From the NCBI GenBank assembly GCA_032207245.1, contig CM063510.1:155810948-155874947 (forward strand): a DNA stretch of 64,000 nucleotides, read 5' to 3'. The stretch is from Pardosa pseudoannulata. Lineage: Eukaryota > Arthropoda > Arachnida > Araneae > Lycosidae. Of the stretch, positions 43,045-54,755 are shown one piece after another (within the stretch, counting starts at the first letter, position 1; each line of letters starts with the position of its first letter). The position numbers were made by a program, and so were the translations under genes. Under the pieces are notes generated by a model that did not search any database, was not told the DNA's origin, and worked only from the letters and a program-made list of their open reading frames with translations.

Positions 43045-43679
43045 GAGCACACATAATATATAAAGCAATAAATGAAACAAAACTTAATGTGAAAAACTAA
43101 AACGAATCTTAAAATTTTTAATAATCAAAATTATTTAGCATACAATAGATTTAAATTTTTCTTGGAAAGTTTGAACAGTTTTAGATATTCAGAAAAAAGT
43201 GAAGTAATTTTTATTAAAGGTGTAACCAGAGTATATGATATGAATAATTTTTATTTAAATAAAAATTATGTTTCTTTATCCTTTAATTCGTCAAAATTAT
43301 CAATTATTTCATCATAATTTGAAAAAGTAGAGTTTCTCACTTAATATTTTCAACTAAGTCCTTAATTTCATTTTTAAAATGTGCTAAGTTTTAATGTATT
43401 CTATCGGCCGCCCTGTAAATTTGGTCAACTGAGTGCATGCATGCACTGCACACATATTAGTGCTAGCTCTGTGTGTGTGTATAATAAGACAGATCTCATG
43501 ATGGGTGGTTGCAGTCATGGCCCATAAAAATGACATCATTTTAGTTAGACCTCCTTTATTAACAGATCGTTGGAGGACGGGTTCCCACTTCATTATAGGG
43601 ACAGGACAAACGGAGGGGTCAGCTAGCATGAAGTTAGAAGTAGTTGGTCCTTAACATCTGGGTCAACCTCTCAGTCAAA
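43045..43679. other. Unassigned stretch
   Basis: AT-rich, then a mixed-composition part (43,384-43,629) with a minus-strand frame that lacks any recognisable domain. Confidence 0.3.
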
Positions 43680-43714
<35 letters not shown>

Positions 43715-43717
43715 CTA
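43680..43717. repeat. (TA)n microsatellite
   Basis: TA run with one break, followed by a CT-rich patch and a CACACACA patch. Confidence 0.9.
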
Positions 43718-44004
43718 AAAAATTCAAATCTGATATTGTATACTATATAATTTTTCTCTCTCTCTCCCTCATGTGTTATACACACACATAAAGAGCGTAC
43801 ACAGATAGATAAATATTACTACATTATATAAAAGAATACACACGTTTTGGAGTCGAACTGACTGAGGTCGTTCTAGTATTAAGTCTTATTTCCTTTAAAA
43901 CTATATTTTTGTCTAAACACTTGCTATTCTTTTAAAATAAAAATTGAAATATCGAATTTTTAAAGGATGAGATGTTCCTGTTTCTTAATCTCCATTTTAT
44001 TATT

Positions 44005-44115
44005 TTACTAGCTATATGAGGCCTGGGTAGCATATTTTAATGTTATTTATTCCATCGCCCATCCAAGAAACTTAGCCGCCTGTGTGCAAGCATGCTAGTC
44101 TTGTTCCTGGTTAAC
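44005..44115 (+). mobile_element. hAT-like terminal fragment (CAGGGCC family)
   Basis: AGCATATTTTAATGTTATTT, GTGCAAGCATGCTAG and CTTGTTCCTGG parallel the right end of the element at 46030-46135 (AGCATATTTTAATGTTATTT, GCATGCATGCATGCACGCTC, CAAGTCCTGGCCCTG). Only the end is present. Confidence 0.55.
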
Positions 44116-44199
44116 ATTATCGAAATCAGTTTGTTCGATTTATAAAACAGCTGAAGAATTTAAGTTGATTGAGCGAGTAAATAATTATTTTCACGAGTG

Positions 44200-44985
44200 T
44201 TAATATTGAAGATGCATTACTCACTAGATGCATTTGGTATAGGAAAAGTTAAATGAGGATGTAATTTAATGACTATTCTTAATACTATTTCTATATTTGG
44301 ATATTTTGATACTATTTCTATACTCTTTAAAAACTACAACATGCCAGATGGCAAAGTCAAACTTTGGCTTATGCGAATTAATTTAAAATATAACTATTTT
44401 GCCCAATTCATCAGTATCATTTCATATAGGAAAAATTAAATATATTATTAATGATATTTTTATATTTAGAAATGTTGATATTTTTGTGTTTTTTTTATAA
44501 ACTGCATCATGCCTGATAGCAAAGTTAAATTTTTGCTTATGCGAATTAATTTAAAATAAAATTTTTTGTCCAATTTTTCAGTATCATTTGATATAGGAAA
44601 AATTATATGCATGTGTGTATATATATATGTTTATATGTATGTGTGTGTATGTATATATATGTGGGCATATATATATAATTTCTATATTTGGAAATGTTGA
44701 TACTTTTGTGCTCTTTATAAATTGCATCATGTCAGATGGCAAAGTTAAATTTTGTCTTTTACAAATTAATTTAAAATAAATTTTTTCGTCCAATTTTCCA
44801 GTATCGTTTGATAAAGCAAAATTTAAATATATTCACAATAATTTTTCTACATTTGGAAATGTTTATCCCATTTTTATGCTCTTTATAAATTTCATCATGT
44901 CAGGTGGCAAAGCTACATTTTGGCTTTTGCAAGTTAATTTAAAGTACAATTTTTCGCCCAATTCTTCAGTATCATTTTCGCCATT
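44200..44985. repeat. Tandem repeat, about 168-bp unit, four copies
   Basis: The phrase GCGAATTAATTTAAAA and its variants start at 44373, 44541, 44761 and 44929. The spacings are 168, 220 and 168 bp; the longer one is explained by a TATATG microsatellite inserted at 44608-44678. Each unit also holds a CATCATG(C/T)C(A/T)G(A/G)TGGCAAAG block and CCAATT-TTCAGTATC. Copies are about 80-85% alike by eye. Non-coding. Confidence 0.85.
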
Positions 44986-45017
44986 GAAGAAAGTAATATA
45001 TTTTTGCTTATTATACA

Positions 45018-46135
45018 CAAGGCCGATTCTGGGATATTAGCTGATTGTACACAAGAGAGTATTTGACCGACCCCTACCATTACGGCTTCCCATTAAATTT
45101 ATAATTTAGCTTTGCTTAGAAAATTACTATTTTTATGAGAAAGCTTCATATAATTGACTAAGGGCAAAAAAAGAAAGAAAAAATATATACATATATTTAT
45201 TTTAAGTTTATTAAAACCGATGCTATATCAAATAAAAGTAACGAAATATACCCATGAATTGCATTTGTTTTGCTTTTTATTTGTCAGTTTATGAATAATA
45301 TCTGACTATTCTAATTTTTTAGATAATTTCTTTTCAATTTATAATATTACTATCTAAAGAGATACAGAGTATCAAAGTTATATGTGATTACTAACATTTG
45401 ACCCTTTTTCTTACACATCTATTTCGAAATTTTAGTTATCATTTCTGATTTGTTTGAATAAAGAATTTCTTAAAAATCCTTTAATGGATTTAATGTATTA
45501 TAAACTAATCTTCTTTTAAATAAATATAAATGTATAGAAGTATTCTCTTAAAACTAACCCAAGTATTGAATAAAAATTACAAAAAAAATATAAAACTTAT
45601 AAAAATATTGGATGTTTGCATCCGACAGAAACATTTGTTTAGTACTTAAATTATTAGTATAAGTTACTAAAACTATACTAATCTTTCACTTATTTCTTTC
45701 TTTTTACTTTCATTTAATTGTTTACTTAAATTCAGCTATTTAGGGCCCCTCATTATTTTTCTTTTTACTTTAAGACTTTATTCAGTCAAATTATTTTCAC
45801 CTATAATATATTTTCATATTTCATGATGCACACCATGTAGAGTAATTCTCACCTTCACCAATGGGGATTCTGCTCAAGCCCAAACAGGTGCAGGTGCCCC
45901 AAACAAGCTACAATTCGGAAACTAACCCAAGTTTAGGATAACAATTACTCCCAGAAACAAAAAGGGAGAGGAATAAAAAAAAATTGTTTTTCTCACTAAA
46001 TATTTTCAGTAAAAAAATTCGCTTTTAAAATAAAAGCTCCAGTTAGCATATTTTAATGTTATTTTGGCCCGCATAGAAATGTGGCAGCCTGCATGCATGC
46101 ATGCACGCTCTGCACACCTACAAGTCCTGGCCCTG
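45018..46135 (+). mobile_element. hAT-like non-autonomous element (CAGGGCC family), copy 2
   Basis: The left terminus CAAGGCCGATTCTGG and the right terminus, in reverse complement CAGGGCCAGGACTTG, are inverted relatives. Flanking octamers are ATTATACA and ATTATCCC, an imperfect 8-bp duplication. The interior shares GAGTATTTGACCG, AATTGCATTTGTTTTGC and GAATAATATCTGACTATTC with 35850-36560. About 1.1 kb, no coding capacity. Confidence 0.65.
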
Positions 46136-46334
46136 ATTATCCCTTAGCATCTCTTGTATATCACATATGATACACAGTGAACTCTATTTTAAGTGGAAAA
46201 TACTTTGTTAGAACGTCTTAAACGTCGTTTGAACGTTTAGTTATATTTTTCAATTAGACAGAAGAAATTTAAAGCTTTATATCTAATGTACAGCATATAA
46301 TTATTTTCTCATAGAGGGACAGATAAAGGGTTAA
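46136..46334. mobile_element. TTAA-1-like MITE copy f
   Basis: The left end is degraded (ATTATCCCTTAGCATCTC). TTGTATATCACATATGATAC and ACAGTGAACTCTATTTTAAG follow. The right end GGGACAGATAAAGGGTTAA keeps TTAA. The right half matches the fragment at 22890-22960. Confidence 0.65.
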
Positions 46335-47048
46335 ACACGTTTGTCCAAAAGCAAAGCTCACTCACTTACAAACCTTCTAAAAATATCAGTATGATCAAAT
46401 ACTAGTCATTTGTCTTATTTGTGTATGCAGTCCGGCTCAGAGAGTAGCATTGGGCATTAATTCTCTAAAAATCAAGTGTTTGATTTATGCCAGGGTTTTA
46501 CCGACAAAGACTGAGATTGGTTGGATAGCCGACCGTAGCGTTATCACTACCCAAAATTCTACAACTTCTAAGACTGCTCTTGTTAACAATCCTAGGTAAA
46601 GCAATTTTTAAATGACTTGACTATTGCTTGCAAGGATTTAAATCCTTGTTTGGGTTTTCTTTGGGATAGAATCGTTCCTGACACTGATTCTAACCTGATT
46701 CATCCCTATTAGTGTCCTTTGAAGTCTGATTCTGTGTTACGTCTAACAAGCTCTTAATTTATATCATGGCCATCAGCCGACCAACTCCAAGAAGTGGCAA
46801 CTCTTTTGGAATGGAATGACAAACGGTCAGTCAGATTTTATCTGTTATAATAAGATAAATGATACAATCACACAATACTGAATTTTATTGCCGAAATATC
46901 TTTTTTAAAATAAGAAATTTAATAGTTTTCTCTTTAGATTAACTCAATATGAAAATTTAAAAATGTTCTTTGAGTAAACATTATTTTCCATGTTATTTCT
47001 TAAAATAAAAGGTCATATCTGTAGAAAAATAAGCATATAAAATACCCT
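46335..47048. other. Unassigned stretch
   Basis: 46,440-46,800 has mixed composition without recognisable domains or a clear SINE head. Nothing supportable. Confidence 0.3.
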
Positions 47049-47253
47049 TTAAACACTTTACTTGTCCTGTTCGTAACACGATACACATATCTATGGCTTT
47101 GTATGCTTGTATATCACACATCATACAATGATATAAAATCTATAACAGCTTGTATATAAATTAAGATTCATTGTATATCACGAGTGATATACAAGGGAAT
47201 AAAGCATTAAATGTTTATATCATATGTGATGTACAGGACTGGCAAAGCGTTAA
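47049..47253. mobile_element. TTAA-1 MITE copy g, near complete
   Basis: The left end is TTAAACACTTTACTTGTCCT and the right end GTACAGGACTGGCAAAGCG then TTAA. Inner arms: TTGTATGCTTGTATATCACA on the left and GAGTGATATACAAGGGAATA on the right, with a central CAGCTTGTATATAAATTAAG. About 205 bp, foldback structure, TTAA at both ends. Confidence 0.8.
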
Positions 47254-48349
47254 ATGTTATAATGTGTTTATTAACCCTAAACGCTTTCCAGATTTTGTTG
47301 AATATTGTTACAATTGTTACTTCTGCCAAGCTACTTAAAAACATTATTTTAAAACAAGGAAAGTCATGTTATATACTTTATTTTAAGGATTTTATTTTAA
47401 AAAATGATACTTCACACTAGTTATTTTCTGCTTTTGAGATTCATTTCTTTAATTGCAATAAATCACTGAAACATACGGACAGCATTATAGTGTTTATGTA
47501 TTTCAAAGAAAGCCGCAGCCAGCCCTTTTCCTAATGCATTTATTTTGCGCTTGTTTAAAAAATTTTTTTCGTTTTCTTTTTTTTTGGCGGGGAAGGGCGA
47601 AGAACACGTGGGTGCTTGGAAAGCTGAAGTTCTGTGCGATTCACCTGTCGTTATGTCTTGAGCAAAAGAGTAGACCGTAGCACTCGAAACCAAACCAAAA
47701 CCTGTCTTGATGTCCAACTGATAAACCAAATTATAAATCTGCTGATAAACGTTAACATAGTTTTAAAAAAATCGCATATTCTTTAGGTAGTTTGTTGTAA
47801 AATATCAAATGAATTGACGTTTTAAATCACTGTGTTTGATTTATTAAATTACTACGATACATTTTTTTATATCCAAAATAAATTATTTTCTTTTTCATTA
47901 ATATTAAAAGTAAATCAGTAAATATACTTATAAAACCATACTCATAGTAGAGAATGATATTTTGTGAGAATATTGCTAATCTTTAAAACAAAACCACTCA
48001 AAATTATGTAGTACGTCGTATTTGATTTAATTTTTTTCAGTTTATTTGTTTTGCAATTCCCTACATATGGCAAATTACAGAGTAAGATAAATGTGTATGG
48101 TTAGATCCTTAATAGGATTTTAATTACGGTATTTCCGCAACCGAGTTATTTTATGCCAAAGTCTTAAAGATTTAGCATAATCGGATTTTACATATAATAT
48201 ATACTTTACAGAACTAGTCTCAGTATACATACAGAAAGGGATGTTGGACTCAACAAGAAGTACCCTTACATTTGACTGACATTTTTTAAAAGAAATGTGA
48301 ACACTAATTCTGGCCTTAGAAATGTTCGTCTTGTACTGGTCATTATTTG
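47254..48349. other. Unassigned, with a SINE-1 tail near 47,645-47,705
   Basis: GTTATGTCTTGAGCAAAAGA, GTAGACCGTAGCACTCGAAA and CCAAACCAAAACC at about 47650-47702 are the SINE-1 3' end. Its upstream part is lost. The rest is AT-rich and featureless. Confidence 0.5.
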
Positions 48350-49094
48350 CAGACCTGCCAACTTTTGAATATTGAAAATAGTAGCACTTGACAACTTTTG
48401 AAATCAAAAATAGTAGCACACTAATTTGCGAGGTAGGTTGGATGGCGAGTTTTTACACCATAAATCCTGGGCAATCGCACGCGTGCCATAACACAATGCA
48501 CATACTAAATGATTGTGTGAATGATGTTTACTGCTCAAACCAAACAATCAATTCTACTAAAGTATCTAAAATCCCATATAAAATTTCAAATAGACAATAT
48601 TTCATTTACAAAATATCATACACATTTCTGAACTGAAAACCCCCCATAAAACGTTAGATGAAGTATTTTATTTACATTAATTTTAGTTGTATTTAAATAC
48701 TATTCTACACCTTAACATTTTTAGTAAGAAATATTAATTTTAAAAAATCTCAGAAATATACTGAGGGACGAACACAGAAATATACTATTATATTATAACC
48801 CATGTTATCAGACAAAAAATCTAAAACTTAATCCAAAAATTTCTACCTTCGAGAGAGTATGGCATCGCACCGTAGTTACACGAAAATGGATCGGAAAAGT
48901 TTTTTTACGGATTTCTTTATATCGCTTGCGGAAATATATTCATTTATTTTGATTTTCCGGATGCGATGTTATTTTTTATTCATGTATTTATTTTTTGACG
49001 AAAAATCGTATTATTTTGCCTGATTTTCGTAGGATCTTAATTATTTGCTAAATTCGTAGAAACTACGATTTTTTCGTAGCAGTTGGCAGGTCTG
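48350..49094. mobile_element. TIR element K, copy 1 (non-autonomous DNA transposon)
   Basis: The termini are CAGACCTGCCAACTTTTG and, in reverse complement, CAGACCTGCCAACTGCTAC: 14 identical terminal bases. The host phrase TATTTG is repeated at both flanks. The interior is about 745 bp without coding capacity. Subterminal direct repeats are visible: ATAGTAGCACTTGACAAC and ATAGTAGCACAC at the left, and imperfect ACTACGATTTTTTCGTAG palindromes at the right. A second copy in opposite orientation lies at 52149-53645. Confidence 0.85.
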
Positions 49095-50839
49095 TATTTG
49101 TCATCTAAAAATTGGGGATCGGCGTCAAAAACTCGTATTGAAAATTTGCAAACAGTGCAAAACAAAACACTTCGGTGCATTTGCACGGGTCCCTGGTACC
49201 ATACCAATAAATAAGTACATCGTGATATCGAAATAGATCCGATTAAAACAGTCATCAAGATTCTTGCTTTGAAATTTTTTTTAAATTTGCACAAAGTAAG
49301 AAACGAAGAAATAACTGCCGGACTATGATACCAGATTTTTCAAACGGTTACAATGGTTACAGTCCTTCATCTCTGTATTAAACCTACTTCAAAATGATCT
49401 CACCGAAGTTGATGGCTCGTTCTGAATTTCGAATGCGAATTTATTTAAGTTTGATTTATTTCAATTTCAACATTAATGTAATCTAATAATAATAATTTCT
49501 ACTATAATTTTATAAATTTCTTCTGTCATGGGTCTATTAAAATCAGCATTTTAATATCCCCTATAAATGATTACAGTGGATATGGAGCTGCTGCTCTTGG
49601 TGCCACGACACTGCTTCATGTCTGTTACCATATCAAGATTCAGGATTAAGTTTTTTACTGCTAGTTGCAAGACTTCACAGTTCTCTTACTTATTTAGTTG
49701 TAAGAAATTATTTATAGAAAACGAATGGCACATAATCACCGATGAAGAAAGTTTGTATTACATTGATATTTTCGTGAAAATATACAGGTCACTCGTAATT
49801 CTTTTAATCATATAAACACTCACCGATAATCAGGTCGAATTTTATTTCATTTTCTGCCCATTTTAAATAAAGTTTGTAGTTTTAAAAGATAATTAATACT
49901 CTTTTTACCAACAGTTTAGCGACATTGTAAACAAATACTGAGTAAATTATTCCTATACACCCATTCCAGTGTGTGTGTATGTATACACACACACACTCCA
50001 GACAAGGGTAAAAGCTCTTAGAGATGAGTAAAATTTAAGGAAAATACTTTCTTCTTTAAAGGAAATTCAATCAGTTGCTTACATTCTGTATATTTACAAT
50101 CGTGACTTATTTAAGTTTTGAGGCTTTTATAAAGTGAAAAGATTGGTCACTGAAGATTACCACAGTCATTACGATATTGTTAAAGAAGGAGCAGATCAAA
50201 AGAGATTGCGAAAAAAGAGGATTTTATTTTAACCTTTTTATAATTAAACTACTTACGTTTAAAAAATATTTAAATTACGTTACAATATATCATTTCATGC
50301 ATATAAAAAATAGGAAAAATTTAAAAATTTGAATCAAAGTGTATGTCTAAAGAACAAAGATGTCATATTTCTCTCTAACATTGTAAATTTTCTTGAACGA
50401 AAATTGGCAGAAAACTAAATTTTCGTAAAGAATTTTCCGTAAGGAGTTGCTCTCTGGGGTCTGGTATGACGCACCCTAGAATAGCTCTTGCACATGATTT
50501 TAATAACGTCTTTAAATTCACAATCTTATGGCGTCTTACTATAGAGACGCCAAATTTGAGAAGGAGAGAATTTTTTTTATTGCAGTAGTGAGTTTCAATA
50601 TGTTTGACCTACCTAAAACCTTCCTAGGGTTTGCCCGAATCACCATGCAAAACTTCATGAAGATTGATCCAGCATTTTCGGAATGTTTAGTGAACATACA
50701 AAAAGAGGGATTCATACATTCGTGTAGAGATAATACTAATATTTTTTAACAATAAACGCCCTTTTATTTTGAAGCAAATGAATTCTTTTTCACTTTTAAT
50801 TTTGGTGAACTTAGAAAGTTAATTTTTATTAATTTACTA
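49095..50839. other. Unassigned 1.7-kb stretch
   Basis: Several frames of 70-85 codons (49567-49815, 50528-50749) lack domains. A TGTG/CACACA patch lies at 49970-49997. No gene supported. Confidence 0.3.
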
Positions 50840-51020
50840 GCTGTTCCCTGCCACGCATTGCTGTGGCTCATTGTAGTTAAACGGAAATAAAAGAAAAAAG
50901 TGTATGTCTTTAATATGTTTAATTTAATAACTCTGCGTCTGGTGGGATTGTAACCACTGCTTTCATTCCTCTGTGCTAAGAAGTTTACCACCGAATCAAA
51001 TACCCAGCGGCAAATCAAAT
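50840..51020 (-). mobile_element. SINE-3: tRNA-like head with RTE-type tail
   Basis: The reverse complement runs GATTCGGTGGTAAACTTCTT, AGCACAGAGGAATGAAAGCA, GTGGTTACAATCCCACCAG (B-box-like), then GAGCCACAGCAATGCGTGGC and AGGGAACAGCTAGTA. The CAGCTAGT end with an inner GCCACAGCAATGCGTGGC hairpin is the common 3' end of RTE-mobilised repeats. Only one copy in the window. Confidence 0.55.
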
Positions 51021-51039
51021 TGCTGGAACAGACACCGAG

Positions 51040-51185
51040 ATTTTAAACCTGTATATAAACGGTATGGATAAAAACACACGAGGACTCTAGTACAACTTTA
51101 TGCCCAAACTGCAAGGCAATCGGTGCAATATTTTTAGAGATTTTAGGTTACAAACAAACATTTATATTTATATATATATAGGTAA
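51040..51185 (+). repeat. Retrotransposon-type 3' tail, copy 1
   Basis: CTGTATATAAACGGTATGGA, GGACTCTAGTACAACTTTAT, GCCCAAACTGCAAGGCAATC and GGTTACAAACAAACATTTAT, then a TATATA run. A second copy follows 326 bp downstream. Confidence 0.65.
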
Positions 51186-51365
51186 CAGAATCATCTTAAT
51201 GCATATTCAGATTACTTTTTAAATCCATGTTTTACTGTATAATATTTTATCAAGATAAACATTTGCATCAACAAATAGAACTAGTATTTGTAGTTTAATA
51301 ACATTCATGCAAGAGTCAAAAGCGATGTTTTATACATACATATTCTAAGTCCAAAAAAATTCGTT

Positions 51366-51520
51366 ATAGAGATTTTAAACTTTATATATAAACGGTGTGG
51401 ATATAAACATACCCAGACTCTAGTACAACATTATGCCAAAATTTCAAGCCAATCAATGCTATATTTTCAGAAATTTTGGGTTACGAACAAACATTTACAT
51501 TTTTATTTATATATATTTCA
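51366..51520 (+). repeat. Retrotransposon-type 3' tail, copy 2
   Basis: TATATATAAACGGTGTGGAT, AGACTCTAGTACAACATTAT, GCCAAAATTTCAAGCCAATC and GGGTTACGAACAAACATTTA match copy 1 in order. The two copies may flank an insertion or be independent insertions of one family. Confidence 0.65.
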
Positions 51521-52148
51521 TCTTGCAGAAGAATAAAATGTTCTACACATACATTCATGCTTTTGCATGCACACATATATATGATATAAAGTGGATCAGC
51601 CACACTGTATGTAATTTTATTGTATCTCGAAAAATATATTTGCAACAAGATTGTTTCTTTTACTTTAAGCTAAGTTCTTACCAGGTTTAAATTTACCTTG
51701 CGAATACTGGAGCAAGTTTAATTTACTATCCAGTATTTACCAGACAAGTTTAAACTAATTATATGAATAATCAGGAAAATAAAAAATATAAATTCAGAAA
51801 GGAGTTATGATATATCCCTTTACTTTTCTTTTACTGAATGATATACCTTGAATGCCAATAAAATTCATAAACACGATGGTATAATCAGTAATTTATAAAC
51901 TACCTTTTTATAGTTATCAATTAATAATTCTGATTTTTTAGGCCTGCTTTTTCAAACTTTCCTATGAATTTATAGTCATGCTTATGTGTACCGAAAGAAA
52001 ATAATGCTAAATTTGTCAATTTTGTATATCCAGTTCTTTTGCGAAGAAATGATTTTACTCTTCATGTTTGTAAACGATTTTTACTCGCTTGCAGTGTAAA
52101 CTAATATTGTACAACAAATTTTAATAATTTTAAAAAGTCTAGCTATAC

Positions 52149-53645
52149 CAGACCTGCCAACTGCTACGAAAAAATCGTAGTTTCTACGAATTTAGTAAAT
52201 AATTACGACCCTACGAAAATCGGTTAAAAAAATACGAATTTTCGTCAAGAAATATATAAAGTAATAAAAAATTACATCGCATCTGGGAATTCAAAATGAA
52301 GGAATATATTTTCGCAAGCGATATAAAGAAATCCGTAAAAAACTTTTCCGATCCATTCTCGTGTAACTACGGTGCGATACCATACTCTCTCGAAGGTAGA
52401 AATTTTTGGATTAAAAGTTACATTTTTTTTCTGATAATACTGGTTGTAATGTAATAGTATATTTCTGTGTTCTGCCCTCAGTATATTTGAGATTTTTTAA
52501 AAATTATTTCTTACAATAAAAATGTTAAGATGTGAAGTAACATTTAAATACAACTAAAATACTTCTTATGGGGAGTCTTCAGTTCAGAAATGTATATAAA
52601 TGTATATGATATTCTGAAAAGGAAATATTGTCTATTTGAAATTTTATATGGAATTTTAGATACTTTAGTAAAATTGATGGTTTGGTTTGAGAAGTAAACA
52701 TCATACACACAATCATTTAGTATAGGGTTGGTCATTTTGCCGGCAAAATGGTATTTTTGCCAGGACAGTGTCAAAAACTGGAAGAAACCTGCAAAATCTA
52801 GAAAAATTGGCTGGATTTTAAAAATGTACAAAATAATTAATAATTAATAAATAACAAAATAATAAATAATTTTGTACATAATACAATTGAGACTTAAATC
52901 ATAATATTAATTAGGTGTTTCATTAGTATTAATTTGACAATTTAAACAATTAAAAATAATTTTCATTGATGTTAGAAATGAAAATACAATATTCTATTTT
53001 TGTAAATAAATTTATGTGATGGAGGCATGGGATAAAAAATGTTTTCTTTATTTATCAATTTAATATAGTAATGTTGTCTTTAATTGTAATGTGTATATAT
53101 ACATATAAAAGATAGATATATGATATAAGTACTAAAAACGCTTAAACCTACAGTTTGTAGGGGAATATAAGCTAATAATTACATTAAAACAACACTGCAC
53201 ATAAAAACTTGCAAAATCAATCTTCATTTATCTTTTTTTTTATCTCTAGGTAGTATAACTTTAGATTTAAATTACTGTTTCAATAATGCGTTGAATATTC
53301 TTTGTTACAAAAAACCATTATATTATGTATTTTTAGATTAGAGTTAAAATTAGTAAAAGTTAAAATAGTTACATCCCCGTAAATAAAACATATCCATTTT
53401 TGCCACTTGGCAAAAAGTGGCAAAAATGTATTTTTGCCAGGACGGTTTTTTCCATTGTTTTTTCCACCTTTGGCAAAAACGTGTTAACCCTAATTTAGTA
53501 TGTGCATTGCGTTATGGCTATTGCCCAAGATTTATAGTGTAAAAACTCGCCATCCAACCTACCTCGCAAATGAGTGTGCTACTATTTTTGATTTCAAAAG
53601 TTGTCAATTGCTACTATTTTCAATATTCAAAAGTTGGCAGTTCTG
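52149..53645. mobile_element. TIR element K, copy 2 (inverted, carries an insertion)
   Basis: It starts CAGACCTGCCAACTGCTACG and ends AAAGTTGGCAGTTCTG. Flanks AGCTATAC (52141) and AGCTATAT (53646) are a near-perfect 8-bp duplication of hAT host sequence. The body is the reverse of 48350-49094 (TCCGTAAAAAACTTTTCCGA; CTCTCGAAGGTAGAAATTTT; CTCGCCATCCAACCTACCTC). It is interrupted at 52723-53492 by a further element. Confidence 0.85.
52723..53492. mobile_element. hAT-type non-autonomous element nested in element K
   Basis: ATTTAGTA is duplicated at 52715-52722 and 53493-53500. In the uninterrupted copy K1 (reverse complement near 48500) this phrase occurs once. Termini are TAGGGTTGGTCATTTTGCC and, in reverse complement, TAGGGTTAACACGTTTTTGCC. 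Subterminal repeats of TTTTTGCCAGGAC occur at both ends (52757; 53431), with a TTGGCAAAAAGTGGCAAAAA pair near the right end. The interior is AT-rich without coding capacity. 8-bp duplication and short terminal repeats suit hAT. Confidence 0.85.
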
Positions 53646-53850
53646 AGCTATATATACTTAAAAAATATTTCGGGGGGAGGGATGCAGACGCTACAACCCT
53701 CCACGCCCTATAAATAGTCCTTGAAATGTGTGTATAAGACATAACTGGATATTTTTCGAAAATTACGATTGTAAATACTACTAAACATACTTCTAACTTA
53801 CGTCAGATAAAAAAATATGTTTATTACTGCACACAGTATGATTACCTGGA

Positions 53851-54020
53851 CAGGGGCGTACGCAAGGGGGGTTAGGGGTTTAAACACCCCCTTGAGCTCA
53901 GACAAAATAGCAAAAATAAAAATTTTAGTAGAAATTATGTAGGCAATTATTTTTTAGAATTATGAAAAACCCCTTGAAAATTATGACTCCCCCCTTGAAA
54001 AAATTTTGCGTACGCTACTG
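53851..54020. mobile_element. 170-bp hAT-type MITE with perfect 8-bp target duplication
   Basis: TACCTGGA lies at 53843-53850 and 54021-54028. Termini are CAGGGGCGTACGCAAG and, in reverse complement, CAGTAGCGTACGCAAA. The inner parts also mirror one another: GGGGTTTAAACACCCCCTTG on the left; ACCCCTTGAAAATTATGACT and CCCCCCTTGAAAAAA on the right. No coding capacity. It is one of the cleanest insertions in the window. Confidence 0.9.
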
Positions 54021-54028
54021 TACCTGGA

Positions 54029-54755
54029 CATATTTCGGTATCAAGTTTTTCTACATCGCGGAAAATAAAAAAGAATTGGACTTATATATAAAGACTCAGC
54101 GAAGTTCATTAAGTTGTTGCGAATATTGCTCAGAATATATTGATATTTTTTGAAAATCCAAGTTAGGTTAAAAAAAAATGCTTAATTGCTTTGTAGAAAA
54201 CGGAGTGTTCACACAGTCCCTTAAATTCCGATTCCAGGACTAGTTATTATAATAAAAGACAAACTTATGACTCAGCAAAATCTCCGAAATTTTTTGCTAA
54301 GTAAATTTGGTGACCCTCGATAGAGTCGGTAGTCTAACTTTTTTAAATGCTGGGCGCGTTTCTTTATCTAATAAACTGGGAATGTGGAGATACGATTTTT
54401 GTTTGGCCAAAAATAGAGACCTAGAGTAAATACTTTTTGCTTGGATCGAATGCGAAGGCGCCGCGTCATCGGAAGGCAGAATACTTATTACCGACCCTGA
54501 CATTTATTTAAGAAATTTTGGGAATTTTTTCCCTCGAGGAATCTATATCTACCTCCGAGTCAATTTAAAAAAAAAAAGTATTGAAAGTTTTGATGAAAAT
54601 ATCTTGTTTTTAATTAAAGTGGGGTTTAAAAACTACGAATTGAAATTCTTATTTCAATGATATTTTAAATCGCTTTCAAAGCAAAAAATATTCTAAGCAA
54701 AATTTTAGAAGAAATTTGCGTCGACACCAAATTTTCTACAGCAAATTCTAGTATA
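54029..54755. other. Unassigned stretch
   Basis: No recognisable repeat or gene. Confidence 0.35.

Larger units (their letters stand above)
51530..53740 (-). mobile_element. hAT transposon 3' fragment (hAT-W copy H), split by element K
   Basis: Minus-strand hAT sequence runs from 51530 (TTTTGCATGCACACATATAT; AGTGGATCAGCCACACTG) through TATTTACCAGACAAGTTTAA. It reaches the dimerisation region near 51930-52070 and the TTTTAAAAAGTCTAGC block at 52127-52143. It resumes after element K at 53654 with ATACTTAAAAAATATTTCGG and GGGGAGGGATGCAGACGC, the family block seen at 33930-33990. No open frame survives. Confidence 0.8.
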
